NCBI GenBank assembly: GCA_002084385.1
Contig: NBLS01000078.1
Location: 1 to 6,936 of the forward strand
Reading direction: 5' to 3'
Length of the DNA stretch: 6,936 bases
From: Desulfobacteraceae bacterium 4572_19
GTDB taxonomy: Bacteria > Desulfobacterota > Desulfobacteria > Desulfobacterales > NBLS01
Shown: piece after piece, positions 1 to 4,941 of the stretch
How the letters are laid out: the number at the start of each line of letters is the position of its first letter
Numbering within the stretch: position 1 is the stretch's first letter
Made by a program: the position numbers and the translations under genes
The notes under the pieces: model-generated
What the model saw: the letters and a program-made list of their open reading frames with translations, nothing else
Databases searched by the model: none
What the model was told of the DNA's origin: nothing

Positions 1-68
1 GCAAGTAATCCACCGGAAAGTGAACTGAGAATAGTTAAAACTACGACCATTTTAATCATTTCACGCAT
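1..68 (-). CDS. rnfG: RnfG, N-terminal fragment (electron transport complex subunit G)
   Basis: Only the first 22 codons are in the window; the gene runs off the left edge. The translation begins MREMIKMVVVLTILSSLSGG, a short basic start followed by a hydrophobic helix. That matches the N-terminal membrane anchor of RnfG, the subunit that carries a covalent FMN on its periplasmic side. The start ATG lies one base after the rnfD stop (TAA-T-ATG) and is preceded by AAAGGTGG inside the end of rnfD, so translational coupling is likely. The identification rests mainly on gene order (C-D-G is the standard Rnf order) plus the anchor. The FMN-binding motif itself is outside the window. Confidence 0.85.
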   Translation of the reverse strand, partial: MREMIKMVVVLTILSSLSGGLL

Positions 69-69
69 A

Positions 70-1029
70 TTATACCACCTTTCCCATAGCTTTTGGCCTT
101 ATTTTATCAATAAGCGGATTAACAAGGTTCATAAGCAGAATGGCAAAAACAACACCGTCTTCATACGCACCGATATTTCGTATTAAAATAGTCATAATAC
201 CACAACCTGCTCCGTATATTAACATGGGAATAAAGTTTACAGGTGAAGAGGAATCTTCGGTTGCAAGAAAAAAGGCACCAATAAGTGTGTAGCCGGTAAG
301 AAGATGAATTAGTGGATTAGCGTATTTATCAGGGGCACATAGGTTAAAAATATATGCTGTAATAAGTATGCCGAGGATAAATGATACGGATATTTCCCAG
401 CGGATAAATCCACGAATAATTAGATAGATGCCACCTACAATTAAGAGAATGCCACAAGTTGCTCCAATGCCACCTGCTTGTTTTCCCATAAATAAATCTT
501 GTAAATTAAACACGTCCATTTGTGATACTCCAAAATATTTTAGAGTAGTTAATGGATAAGCCATAACAAAGTTTGTATCATAATTTTCAAGTGCATATTC
601 AAAGTCGAATAAAACACTCCATGATATTACAAGGATTGCTATTCCTACGAGGGTGGGATTAAAAGGGTTGGCTCCTATCCCTCCAAAAATTTGTTGACCA
701 ATTACAATAGCTACAAATGTTCCTGTTATGATTGCCCACCATGGCATAGTGGCAGGGCAGAGCATGGCAAAAAGAAGTCCGATAAGTGCGGCATTACCGT
801 CACCTATGGTAACCGGTCGTTTTGTAATAAAATTTAATAAAAGTTCCCAGCCCATGGCAGTTGCCATAGCAAGAGTTATAACACCAACAGCGGGCATACC
901 ATAAGTATTGATCCCCGGTATTGATGCAATAAGGCACACAAGTATTATATTGATGTGCTTAATATTGATTCTCTCTCCGTCATGCCAAAAAGGAGCATGC
1001 GAAACAACAAACCTGATTTTGTTAATCAT
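70..1029 (-). CDS. rnfD: RnfD, membrane subunit of the Rnf ion-translocating complex
   Basis: Encodes a 319-residue polytopic membrane protein of the NqrB/RnfD family, a core subunit of the Rnf complex that couples electron transfer to Na+ or H+ translocation. Family marks seen: SHAPFWHDG near the N-terminus, DGNAALIGLLFAMLCP (about 77-92), NPFNPTLVG (121-129), ATEDSSSPVN (256-265) and the C-terminal G-x-YEDGVVFAILLMN block (287-301). Thr191 in GIGAT sits where the covalently FMN-linked threonine lies in this family, so the flavin site looks intact. Length is normal. I chose the ATG at 1029 because it follows GGAGGAGG at a good distance and the protein then starts at the conserved MINKIRF; an in-frame ATG 21 bases upstream lacks both. 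The start overlaps the last 8 bases of rnfC, typical of a coupled operon. Confidence 0.95.
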   Translation of the reverse strand: MINKIRFVVSHAPFWHDGERINIKHINIILVCLIASIPGINTYGMPAVGVITLAMATAMGWELLLNFITKRPVTIGDGNAALIGLLFAMLCPATMPWWAIITGTFVAIVIGQQIFGGIGANPFNPTLVGIAILVISWSVLFDFEYALENYDTNFVMAYPLTTLKYFGVSQMDVFNLQDLFMGKQAGGIGATCGILLIVGGIYLIIRGFIRWEISVSFILGILITAYIFNLCAPDKYANPLIHLLTGYTLIGAFFLATEDSSSPVNFIPMLIYGAGCGIMTILIRNIGAYEDGVVFAILLMNLVNPLIDKIRPKAMGKVV

Positions 1030-2212
1030 TATTTTCCTCCTCCATTGCATTTTCTGAATCCATTAACGCAAGTTCAAACTTTGCAATTTTAATATATTGA
1101 AAGATTGGGATTTTTGAAATGCACACATAACTGCAAAGACCACATTCGATACATGAGTGTAGATCGTATTGGTCTGCCGCTTCTTCAAGCTCATTGGCTT
1201 CCAGAAATCTGACAAGAAGGTTTACCGGAACATTCGCAGGACAAATCCTGATGCACTTGCCACAGTTAGTACAAGCATAGTCGGATGAAGATATCACCTT
1301 GTCTCTGTCTTGGATAATAATGGAATCTGTATCTGGCATGATAGGTTGTTCAAGGGTGTAAGCACAATAACCTGTCATGGGACCGTTGATGATGATTTTG
1401 TCTTTTTCGTTAGCGAAAATTTTTAATCCTTTAAATATTTCACCAATTGGGGTGCCAATTTTGGCTGAAATCATCTCCTTATTGCCGTTCTTATTTACTA
1501 CGGTTACAATTTTGGAAAGTGGAATTTGCCCATTTGTATATGCATCTCCAATGGCAGCAACCGATTCAGCAGAAAAAAAGAAAAATCCCATCTCTTCACA
1601 GGTTTTATCTTCGGGGATAATTGTGTTAAAATGTTGTTTTGTTATCATGTGCGGAAGAGCGGCAGGGTGTTTTGAACTTATTGAAATTGTTTTTACATTA
1701 GGAAATTTACCCGGCATTGACATGGTTTCCGGTAGTGCCAAAACTATTTTACTTCCCCCTGAAATTTTTGTAAGGACACTTATACCTTTAATTATAGAAT
1801 CAATCATAGAGGTAACAGCATATTGTCTTGTTGTTGACAAAAGATCGAGATCTGCACCGCAAATTACAACTGTTTTTGCTTGTATTGTTGATTGTAGGAG
1901 GAGTTTTAGTGGTGGCATTCCAGGAATACATTGCAAAAAATCATCAGCACTTTGAATTGATGATGCATTTTTGTATTCCTCAAAATGTTTATCGATTTCT
2001 TCATTTGTACTCGTATCTATACAAATTGAAGTGCCTTTCTGACCAAAGTTGCCAGAATAGGGCAGGATTGATGTAATTGTACCGGTTACAGGAGAAATTA
2101 CATAATTTTCATCACCATCATAAAGGGTGATTTTTTTACCGGTGATCACTTTGTCGCCAACTGTAATCAGCGTTTCTTTCAGGTTTCGGGGGACTTGCCC
2201 CAAGTTGATCAT
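1022..2212 (-). CDS. rnfC: RnfC, iron-sulfur subunit of the Rnf complex (main reading frame; N-terminus probably frameshifted)
   Basis: RnfC is the peripheral electron-entry subunit. The 396-residue open frame shows a barrel-sandwich part (TVGDKVITGKK, SPVTGTITSI, about 17-50), a Rossmann-like middle (about 110-235), an SLBB-like part (about 250-290), and two 4Fe-4S motifs: Cys314/317/320/324-Pro and Cys354/357/360/364 followed by SKIP. The glycine-rich GGAGFP signature and the ECEP segment of NADH-using RnfC are absent; the equivalent stretch reads FLQCIPGMPPLKLLLQ and GADLDLLSTTRQYAV. This suggests a non-NADH electron partner, probably the upstream cytochrome (inference). The ATG at 2212 has no Shine-Dalgarno sequence. 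The natural RnfC start is at 2258 in another frame (separate entry), so this frame is probably a 5'-damaged gene or depends on a +1 frameshift. The 3' end overlaps rnfD by 8 bases. Confidence 0.88.
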   Translation of the reverse strand: MINLGQVPRNLKETLITVGDKVITGKKITLYDGDENYVISPVTGTITSILPYSGNFGQKGTSICIDTSTNEEIDKHFEEYKNASSIQSADDFLQCIPGMPPLKLLLQSTIQAKTVVICGADLDLLSTTRQYAVTSMIDSIIKGISVLTKISGGSKIVLALPETMSMPGKFPNVKTISISSKHPAALPHMITKQHFNTIIPEDKTCEEMGFFFFSAESVAAIGDAYTNGQIPLSKIVTVVNKNGNKEMISAKIGTPIGEIFKGLKIFANEKDKIIINGPMTGYCAYTLEQPIMPDTDSIIIQDRDKVISSSDYACTNCGKCIRICPANVPVNLLVRFLEANELEEAADQYDLHSCIECGLCSYVCISKIPIFQYIKIAKFELALMDSENAMEEENND

Positions 2213-2258
2213 ATTTAAGTACCGGCTCGCGTATTCCCAAAAAAGATCTTTTTATCAT
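2136..2258 (-). pseudogene. rnfC: Out-of-frame N-terminal piece of RnfC
   Basis: A 40-codon frame starting at ATG 2258, with AAGG seven bases upstream, begins MIKRSFLGIREPVLKYDQLG. This resembles the conserved RnfC opening (basic residues, a phenylalanine, then G-x-x-x-P and a lysine-tyrosine-rich stretch). The frame reaches a stop at 2136, while the rest of RnfC continues in the frame read from 2212. Joining them needs a net +1 shift between about 2185 and 2201, where runs GGGG (2201-2198) and CCCCC (2192-2188, coding strand) are natural slip sites. The stretch usually found between this opening and the L-x-x-VGDKV segment also seems about 15-20 residues short, judged from memory of the family. 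A deletion plus shift is therefore as likely as a one-base indel. Programmed frameshifting is possible but unproven. Confidence 0.7.
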
Positions 2259-2293
2259 AAGAGAACCTTCTTTTTATGCAGCATATGGTTATT

Positions 2294-2446
2294 TATAAAC
2301 CGCCACGGCGAATAATACGCCACAACGAAAAATGAAAGTCTTTATAAAGTAGCTTTTCTATGGACTTTCATATAACCGCCATGGCGAATAGTACGCCACA
2401 ACAAAAAATGAAAGTCTTTGCAATATAGCTTTTCTATGAACTCTCA
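2294..2446. repeat. Tandem duplication of a 77-bp unit between the cytochrome c3 gene and rnfC
   Basis: Copy 1 covers about 2294-2370 and copy 2 about 2371-2446, head to tail, differing at few positions. Each unit starts with a GC-rich palindrome (CGCCACGGCG at 2301-2310, CGCCATGGCG at 2377-2386), followed by AATARTACGCCACAAC. Each then has an inverted pair ATGAAAGTC ... GACTTTCAT (2332-2340 with 2363-2371; the second copy has one changed base) around an AGCTTTTCTAT core. The unit lies in the rseC-c3-rnf transcript, so it could form hairpins in mRNA. The AGCTTTT...GGACTTTCATATAA half recurs elsewhere in the window, marking a dispersed repeat family. Confidence 0.9.
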
Positions 2447-2495
2447 TATGAAAAATTAAATATTACACTTACCTTTAAATGAAACACAATTTATT

Positions 2496-2867
2496 TTACA
2501 TGGCATGACAAGACGCACATTCAGTAGGTCCTGAGTCTTCTTCATGACATCCAATACATTGTGAATGTAAAGCATCCGTTAAGTTAGGAACATCTTCATC
2601 ATCACTTTCGGTTTCATGACATTCACCGCAGTTGTATGTTTCATCATCACCATCTTCAAGGTTGTGATGACAGGTGCCACACTCAATATCATAATCGTTT
2701 ATATGTGTTTGATGACCAAACAACACTTTTCCGGCAACATTACGAAATACTATTCTAACTTTTTCATCCGGTGCCGGTGGCGGAAAGGCTGCATAGCATA
2801 CGACACCTGTAAGTAACAGGATAGCCATTATGATATAAGCCAGTTGTAACTCTTTCTTAGAAGTCAT
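2496..2867 (-). CDS. Tetraheme cytochrome c3-family protein linked to Rnf
   Basis: A 123-residue protein with an N-terminal hydrophobic helix (about 9-27) serving as signal peptide or membrane anchor, then a small periplasmic class III cytochrome domain. Four CxxCH heme sites are present: Cys63-His67, Cys80-His84, Cys104-His108 and Cys117-His121. Distal ligand candidates His52, His55, His68 (directly after the first site) and His101 repeat the order of cytochrome c3 (HxxH, CxxCHH, H, CxxCH), so bis-His coordination is expected. All four sites use two-residue spacers, unlike the mixed CxxCH/CxxxxCH of classical c3. I chose ATG 2867 because AAAGGA precedes it; an ATG 51 bases upstream would add a poor leader. 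It lies upstream of rnfC in the same direction. Multiheme cytochromes accompany Rnf in Desulfovibrio-type operons, so it probably exchanges electrons with RnfC/RnfG. Confidence 0.9.
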   Translation of the reverse strand: MTSKKELQLAYIIMAILLLTGVVCYAAFPPPAPDEKVRIVFRNVAGKVLFGHQTHINDYDIECGTCHHNLEDGDDETYNCGECHETESDDEDVPNLTDALHSQCIGCHEEDSGPTECASCHAM

Positions 2868-2997
2868 TCCAACAATCCTTTCAAAGAGAGATAAGACTTG
2901 CAAAAAAGGGCTTATCAAGATTCAAGTTATTTTTTTAATATTTTAATAAAAAATGAAAATAGTTGTATTGAGTAGGTATCAGAGGGAGGATAATCGC

Positions 2998-3349
2998 TTA
3001 TATGTTTTTACGGTTAATAATTTTAATCACTTCAGATTTGTATTTTTTTTTGGGGGCAAGTTTTTTTCCTATGTATCGAAAGCGAGTTGTCATTATTGCT
3101 GTATGTTGCAAGCATATCTCCTGTGGCAGCACCTGCGATCATGCAAAGGATAGGAAAAACATACAGTAAAAAGGAGAGTTTAAAAAGAGAAGATGAGTTA
3201 AAACCAATTACCACATTATCGTTGAGTTTTCCATTGGCTGTGTTGATTGTTTCTACTATTATTTCTTTGCCACCGCCCATAGTACTGCATTTGTCTCTGG
3301 ATTCACACGATTTACAAGCACTGCTTTTTATGGTTTTCACCCAGGCTGT
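2998..3349 (-). pseudogene. rseC: RseC/MucC-family remnant (5'-truncated, internally deleted and frameshifted)
   Basis: RseC is a small membrane protein found with Rnf/Rsx genes and thought to act with that complex in SoxR reduction. The frame read from about 3349 gives AWVKTIKSSACKSC, ESRDKC, then GGGKEIIVE, a beta-type segment, SSSLFK and one membrane helix ending AGAATGDMLA. That is the RseC layout with its CxxC-x5-C cluster. Damage: (1) the usual first residues are missing, and homology stops at 3349, just where a repeat begins (3353); a GTG at 3340 could start a shortened product. (2) The second membrane helix is absent. (3) The family-like tail GKKLAPKKKYKSEVIKII is encoded in another frame, ending at a stop at 2998; the upstream frame stops earlier, at 3032. 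The 7-A run near 3061-3067 is a likely slip point. Best read as a decaying first gene of the Rnf operon. Confidence 0.7.
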
Positions 3350-3352
3350 GGT

Positions 3353-3378
3353 GATTACCGGAAAATCATATTTCTTGT
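3353..3378 (+). repeat. Left copy of a 26-bp direct repeat
   Basis: The sequence from GATTACCGG to TTTCTTGT matches 4358-4383 at 24 of 26 positions in the same orientation. With the preceding bases it contains a small inverted pair, TGATT and AATCA, around ACCGGAA. It begins three bases beyond the point where rseC homology ends, so it marks the breakpoint. Confidence 0.8.
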
Positions 3379-3407
3379 AATACAGCTTTTTCAGGGACTT
3401 TCATATA
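3375..3407 (+). repeat. Dispersed repeat unit, left arm of an inverted pair
   Basis: Reads TTGTAATACAGC, TTTTTCAG, then GGGACTTTCATATA. The reverse complement of 4100-4141 has the same blocks with about nine extra bases in the middle. Its AGCTTTTT...GGACTTTCATATAA half also matches both tandem units at 2294-2446. It overlaps the end of the 26-bp direct repeat by four bases. Confidence 0.75.
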
Positions 3408-3428
3408 AAATAGAATCTTTCCGGAAGG

Positions 3429-3737
3429 CTACGCAATAATTTTATTTTGTAATCTCTGTTGATCCTGATTGTACTGTGATAATAGAAGTTGCTTTTTCCT
3501 GTTATATTCAATTTCAAGTTGCTCTTTTTCTTGAGAATAGGTGGCATCTAATAAACGTGCTTCCTTAGAAATTTTAACGCTGTAACTTGACTGAGCATTG
3601 GTCTGAGATTGTTTTTCTACTTCCGAATTGGAGTTGGTTTTTGTTGAATCCGGTGAGTTGTTGGCAGAATACATAACAATACCCTGTGAGAATACATCTG
3701 TAGGCTTCATACTGATATTGTTAGAATAAGCAAGCAT
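3429..3737 (-). CDS. Small unrecognised protein with S-x-E-A motif and C-terminal coiled coil
   Basis: A 102-residue, probably cytosolic protein without a signal peptide or membrane helix. The start is supported by GGGAG six bases before the ATG. The first half (1-50) is polar and Ser/Asn/Gln-rich, probably disordered. A short motif YSVKISKEA lies at 52-60, and residues 61-102 (Leu/Tyr/Gln/Lys-rich) look helical and coiled-coil forming. The motif recurs in the neighbouring gene upstream as YTVELSDEA, so the two may be distant paralogues. The style (polar, short, ending in a helix after a V-x-[IL]-S-x-E-A block) recalls FlgM-like and other small motility-associated proteins, but I see nothing decisive. 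The gene follows the 3808-4071 gene by 70 bp and may be cotranscribed with it. Function unknown. Confidence 0.65.
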   Translation of the reverse strand: MLAYSNNISMKPTDVFSQGIVMYSANNSPDSTKTNSNSEVEKQSQTNAQSSYSVKISKEARLLDATYSQEKEQLEIEYNRKKQLLLSQYNQDQQRLQNKIIA

Positions 3738-3807
3738 TTATAGCTCCCGTTATAATACCTTTCTCCAAATTTAAAAATAAGTAAACGTTTATCAGACAGA
3801 ACGCATA

Positions 3808-4071
3808 TTATGCAATCAGGTTTACCATTCTTCTTGCATTTTCCTGTTCATCCGGCGAGGAGGCTGTTTTGGCTACGATAGACTCTCTTTGTGTATTAAG
3901 CGTTTCAGCAGAACTTTTTACAGCCTCATCTGATAGCTCAACAGTGTAAGCACCCTCATTTTGTTTTTCAGTAACCTGTGGCAATTCTTCTTGTGCCTGC
4001 CGTGCATCCTCTGACTGAACTGGCTTGTTTACTTGATAAAGTGCTACAGGATCATTACTGTTAATTCTCAT
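3808..4071 (-). CDS. Small unrecognised protein with YTVELSDEA motif
   Basis: An 87-residue soluble acidic protein. The start is well supported by AAGGAGG six bases before the ATG. Residues 1-40 are polar and glutamine/glutamate-rich; YTVELSDEA at 42-50 matches YSVKISKEA of the next gene downstream; the rest is probably helical, ending ARRMVNLIA. No signal peptide, membrane segment or enzymatic motif is visible. The V-x-[IL]-S-x-E-A block resembles the start of FlgM-type anti-sigma-28 domains, but this is weak and I do not assign it. It lies with its neighbour between 26-bp direct repeats and between inverted repeat arms. A dispersed repeat sits directly upstream (4100-4141), so its promoter region is made of repeat DNA. 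Confidence 0.7.
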   Translation of the reverse strand: MRINSNDPVALYQVNKPVQSEDARQAQEELPQVTEKQNEGAYTVELSDEAVKSSAETLNTQRESIVAKTASSPDEQENARRMVNLIA

Positions 4072-4099
4072 GATTAGCCTCCTTAACGTAAATAAGATT

Positions 4100-4141
4100 T
4101 ATATGAAAGTCCCAAAAAAGCTGAAAAAAGTTGTATTACAA
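4100..4141 (-). repeat. Dispersed repeat unit, right arm of an inverted pair
   Basis: Read on the minus strand: TTGTAATACAACTTTTTTCAG, then CTTTTTTG, then GGGACTTTCATATA, an inverted match to 3375-3407 apart from an extra CTTTTTTG-like block. Together the two arms enclose both small genes. The arm ends about 28 bases upstream of the ATG at 4071, so it may carry that gene's promoter or leader. Confidence 0.75.
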
Positions 4142-4349
4142 AAACTTTTATTTTTAGTATTTTTAGTCGTGGCATACTATCCACCACAACAAGCTCCTTA
4201 TAAACTCCCTGTTCATAACATATTAAGTAATCAGGCAATGTCAAATAAAAACACTGTTTTTACAGAACATCATAAATAACTTTATTTTGCTGTACATTCA
4301 TCAAGTATTTTTCAATACAACTTCTTCGTTACACCTTGTGAACGCTTAC

Positions 4350-4378
4350 AAATGTGAGATTACCGAAAAATCACATTT
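4350..4378. terminator. Hairpin just downstream of the coiled-coil gene
   Basis: AAATGTGA-g-ATT pairs with AATCACATTT around a loop of about 7 bases, with one bulged G. It begins about 25 bases past the stop of the minus-strand gene ending at 4403, where a terminator would be expected. Neither strand shows a strong T-run after the stem, so it is a weak candidate. It overlaps the right 26-bp direct repeat and may instead be part of the repeat. Confidence 0.3.
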
Positions 4379-4383
4379 CTTGT
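4358..4383 (+). repeat. Right copy of the 26-bp direct repeat
   Basis: Differs from 3353-3378 at two positions (A for G at the ninth base, C for T at the seventeenth). The bases after it (CCGTGAACGG, a small palindrome) do not continue the match, which sharply bounds the repeat. Confidence 0.8.
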
Positions 4384-4402
4384 CCGTGAACGGTTACTGA
4401 AA

Positions 4403-4636
4403 TTAATTATTTGACGGTTTATCTGAAGGAAGTCTGTTTGAAATATTTTCTAACATCTCTTTTATCTCTTTGAGTTGGTCTTGCATTTCAATGTGTTGCC
4501 CCTCCACCTTGCTGAAGGCATCACTCATTTCTGAATGTTCTTTTTCCACTCTGATAAATGCTTCAAACATCTGTCTGTGTTGTTCTTCCACTTTAGAAAA
4601 TTCAACTCCAATGTTATTGCCAGTTGGACTGCTCAT
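4403..4636 (-). CDS. Small coiled-coil protein built of 14-residue repeats
   Basis: A 77-residue soluble protein; the ATG is preceded by AAAGGG at seven bases. After a short head (MSSPTGNNIGV) it consists of four 14-residue units: 12-25 (EFSKVEEQHRQMFE), 26-39 (AFIRVEKEHSEMSD), 40-53 (AFSKVEGQHIEMQD) and a diverged 54-67 (QLKEIKEMLENISN). A polar tail follows. Two heptads per unit, with hydrophobic residues at a/d-like positions and conserved E-x-H-x-E-M, predict a parallel or antiparallel helical bundle or coiled-coil oligomer. The units are also visible as 42-base repeats in the DNA, implying growth by unit duplication. No catalytic domain. Function unknown. It is divergent from the fic gene, with about 305 bp between the starts, and no functional link is visible. 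Confidence 0.65.
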   Translation of the reverse strand: MSSPTGNNIGVEFSKVEEQHRQMFEAFIRVEKEHSEMSDAFSKVEGQHIEMQDQLKEIKEMLENISNRLPSDKPSNN

Positions 4637-4941
4637 TGCTTTACCCTTTCAAAATTGAGATATCTATTATATTTTTATACTTTCTTGCTAAAAAAATTAT
4701 ATTATCATGTTGATTTGCTATAATGTAGAATTTCCGACCGCACATACTTTGTATCAAGGAGTGTTCTAATCTGTCAAGAAAAATATTGTAATTTTTTTGA
4801 GAATATTATTTGATAAAAATAAAAAAATACAAAACTGATGTATAAATCATTGTTTTATACATCAAATAACTGTATATTTTGATGTATAAATTTAGAAGCC
4901 ACCTGACAATACTACAAAATAATACTAAGGGTTTATAGATT
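4637..4941. other. Divergent AT-rich intergenic region upstream of fic
   Basis: A 305-bp stretch between the divergent coiled-coil gene and fic. It contains TTGCTATAATG at 4715-4725, an extended -10-like element on the plus strand without a good -35, and TATAAT on the minus strand at 4671-4666 that could serve the coiled-coil gene. The operator-like repeats sit at 4836-4890. No further gene is visible. Confidence 0.5.
4836..4890 (+). promoter_or_regulatory. Three copies of an 11-bp operator-like sequence with a possible fic promoter
   Basis: TGATGTATAAA occurs at 4836-4846, its exact reverse complement at 4854-4864 (7-bp gap), and again in forward orientation at 4880-4890. A candidate promoter, TTGTTT (4850-4855), 17 bp, TATATT (4873-4878), lies within this array, so a bound protein would block RNA polymerase. 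The fic product has a C-terminal winged helix, making autoregulation a reasonable inference. The perfect 11-bp inverted pair is direct observation; the promoter is tentative in such AT-rich DNA. Confidence 0.6.

Larger units (their letters stand above)
4072..4402. other. 331-bp non-coding stretch with repeats and small hairpins
   Basis: Lies between two minus-strand genes. It holds the inverted repeat arm at 4100-4141, a small inverted pair AAAAACA/TGTTTTT (4247-4253 with 4255-4261), a stem at 4350-4378 and the right 26-bp direct repeat. The rest, about 4142-4320, is AT-rich with no convincing gene. A plus-strand frame from 4070 has no ribosome binding site and runs through the repeat, so I do not call it. 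Confidence 0.6.

Noticed and set aside
1377..1955. 192-codon open frame on the plus strand
   Set aside because: It lies wholly antisense to rnfC, has no family-like motifs or ribosome binding site, and mirrors the coding frame of a well-identified gene.
2301..2446. Possible CRISPR array
   Set aside because: There are only two directly adjacent 77-bp copies without unique spacers, so it is a simple tandem duplication.
2889..2945. Promoter or terminator between the rseC remnant and the cytochrome gene
   Set aside because: A 6-bp pair GATAAG/CTTATC and AT-rich runs are present, but no -10/-35 pair or stem with T-run stands out above background in this AT-rich DNA.
4070..4279. 69-codon plus-strand frame
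   Set aside because: It starts on the opposite strand at the start of the 3808-4071 gene, passes through the dispersed repeat, and has no ribosome binding site or recognisable sequence.
3353..4383. Complete insertion sequence
   Set aside because: No transposase or DDE/HUH motif is encoded between the repeats, so it is described only as a repeat-bounded cassette.
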